In this document: piece after piece, positions 63,896-64,000 of the stretch
How positions within the stretch are numbered: the stretch's first letter is position 1
Layout: each line of letters opens with the position of its first letter
Origin: Clostridia bacterium
GTDB taxonomy: Bacteria; Bacillota; Clostridia; Oscillospirales; CAG-272
NCBI GenBank assembly: GCA_017420755.1
Contig: JAFQOG010000009.1
Coordinates: forward strand, 83,968 to 147,967
Direction: 5' to 3'
Length of the DNA: 64,000 nucleotides
Made by a program: the position numbers and the translations under genes
The notes under the pieces: generated by a model
Database searches by the model: none
What the model saw: only the letters and a program-made list of their open reading frames with translations
Told to the model about the DNA's origin: nothing

Positions 63896-64000
63896 ATTTT
63901 CGGGCATAGCCCTCATATTACAGGCTACGCACAAGTGCGTATATGACGACCTGCCAGTCACGCATGATGTTACTGGCTACCCATTAAATGGGTCGCGCGG
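63896..64000. repeat. Hairpin-rich sequence at the window edge
   Basis: Successive inverted repeats GGGC-ATA-GCCC, TACGCAC-AA-GTGCGTA, GCCAGT / ACTGGC and CCCATT-AA-ATGGG follow the terminator within about 100 bp and run out of the window. It has no coding signal and is GC-richer than its surroundings. It could be a mobile-element end, a repeat unit or an RNA; not resolvable here. Confidence 0.45.

Overview
The window is a chromosomal segment of a low-GC, Gram-positive-type anaerobe, most likely an uncultured gut member of the Clostridia. This rests on strong AGGAGG-type ribosome binding sites, sigma-A promoters with 17-bp spacers, U-tailed terminators, the RNase M5 / DUF1934 / FakA / PlsY / NrnA gene set, an iron-sulfur serine dehydratase, and several large lipoproteins built from BspA-type leucine-rich repeats, Ig-like repeats or CxxC repeats. 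No rRNA, CRISPR array, phage or plasmid gene was seen. The only mobile-type gene is a REP-associated (RAYT/IS200-like) transposase among REP-like palindromes. Species cannot be named from sequence alone.

Layout. 1-3.5 kb: 3' end of a heparinase II/III-like gene, a lipid kinase/hydrolase pair and a lone pduL. 3.6-8.9 kb: a 1,699-residue BspA-like lipoprotein behind a structured leader RNA ending in a terminator. 8.9-9.7 kb: REP-like palindromes and the RAYT. 9.7-12.7 kb: lysine/diaminopimelate operon dapA-dapB-lysA, divergent from a pyridoxal kinase gene. 13.7-15.3 kb: serine dehydratase and a small zinc-ribbon protein. 15.3-20.6 kb: operon cysE-DUF1934-holA-rnmV-comEC. 20.7-25.8 kb: rmuC, divergent from rbfA-nrnA-truB-ADP-ribosylglycohydrolase. 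25.8-27.4 kb: a CapA-type phosphoesterase and tRNA-Ser(UGA) behind a structured leader. 27.7-36.6 kb: an operon of a YwaF-like membrane protein, ABC ATPase, ABC permease, Ig-like membrane protein and a 1,289-residue Ig-repeat lipoprotein. 36.7-39.5 kb: GH2 glycosidase, small HEPN-like protein and sugar O-acetyltransferase. 39.5-40.3 kb: a cysteine-rich membrane protein. 40.4-45.5 kb: a minus-strand operon of response regulator, histidine kinase, DegV/FakB, FakA and PlsY, a coherent route from exogenous fatty acid to lysophosphatidate. 45.7-49.5 kb: an MFS transporter and a second BspA-like lipoprotein. 49.7-51.0 kb: two tandem ECF S components. 51.0-57.6 kb: a complete Liv-type amino-acid ABC operon next to glnA. 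57.7-62.0 kb: an operon of a small cysteine-rich protein and two CxxC-repeat lipoproteins. 62.1-63.8 kb: a regulator with two helix-turn-helix domains and paired palindromic operators, and a small membrane protein.

The most unusual signals are non-coding or architectural: (i) the BspA leader, with four mutually complementary segments arranged like a terminator/antiterminator switch; (ii) a structured leader before tRNA-Ser whose 3' segment can pair either with the leader or with the tRNA 5' end; (iii) two 28-nt REP-like sequences in inverted orientation inside the RAYT reading frame; (iv) two palindromes exactly 33 bp apart just downstream of the dual-HTH regulator promoter; (v) the ABC/Ig-lipoprotein operon; and (vi) the two-component-linked FakAB-PlsY operon. 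Several genes have a spurious in-frame TTG overlapping their Shine-Dalgarno sequence; in those cases I chose the ATG behind the ribosome binding site.
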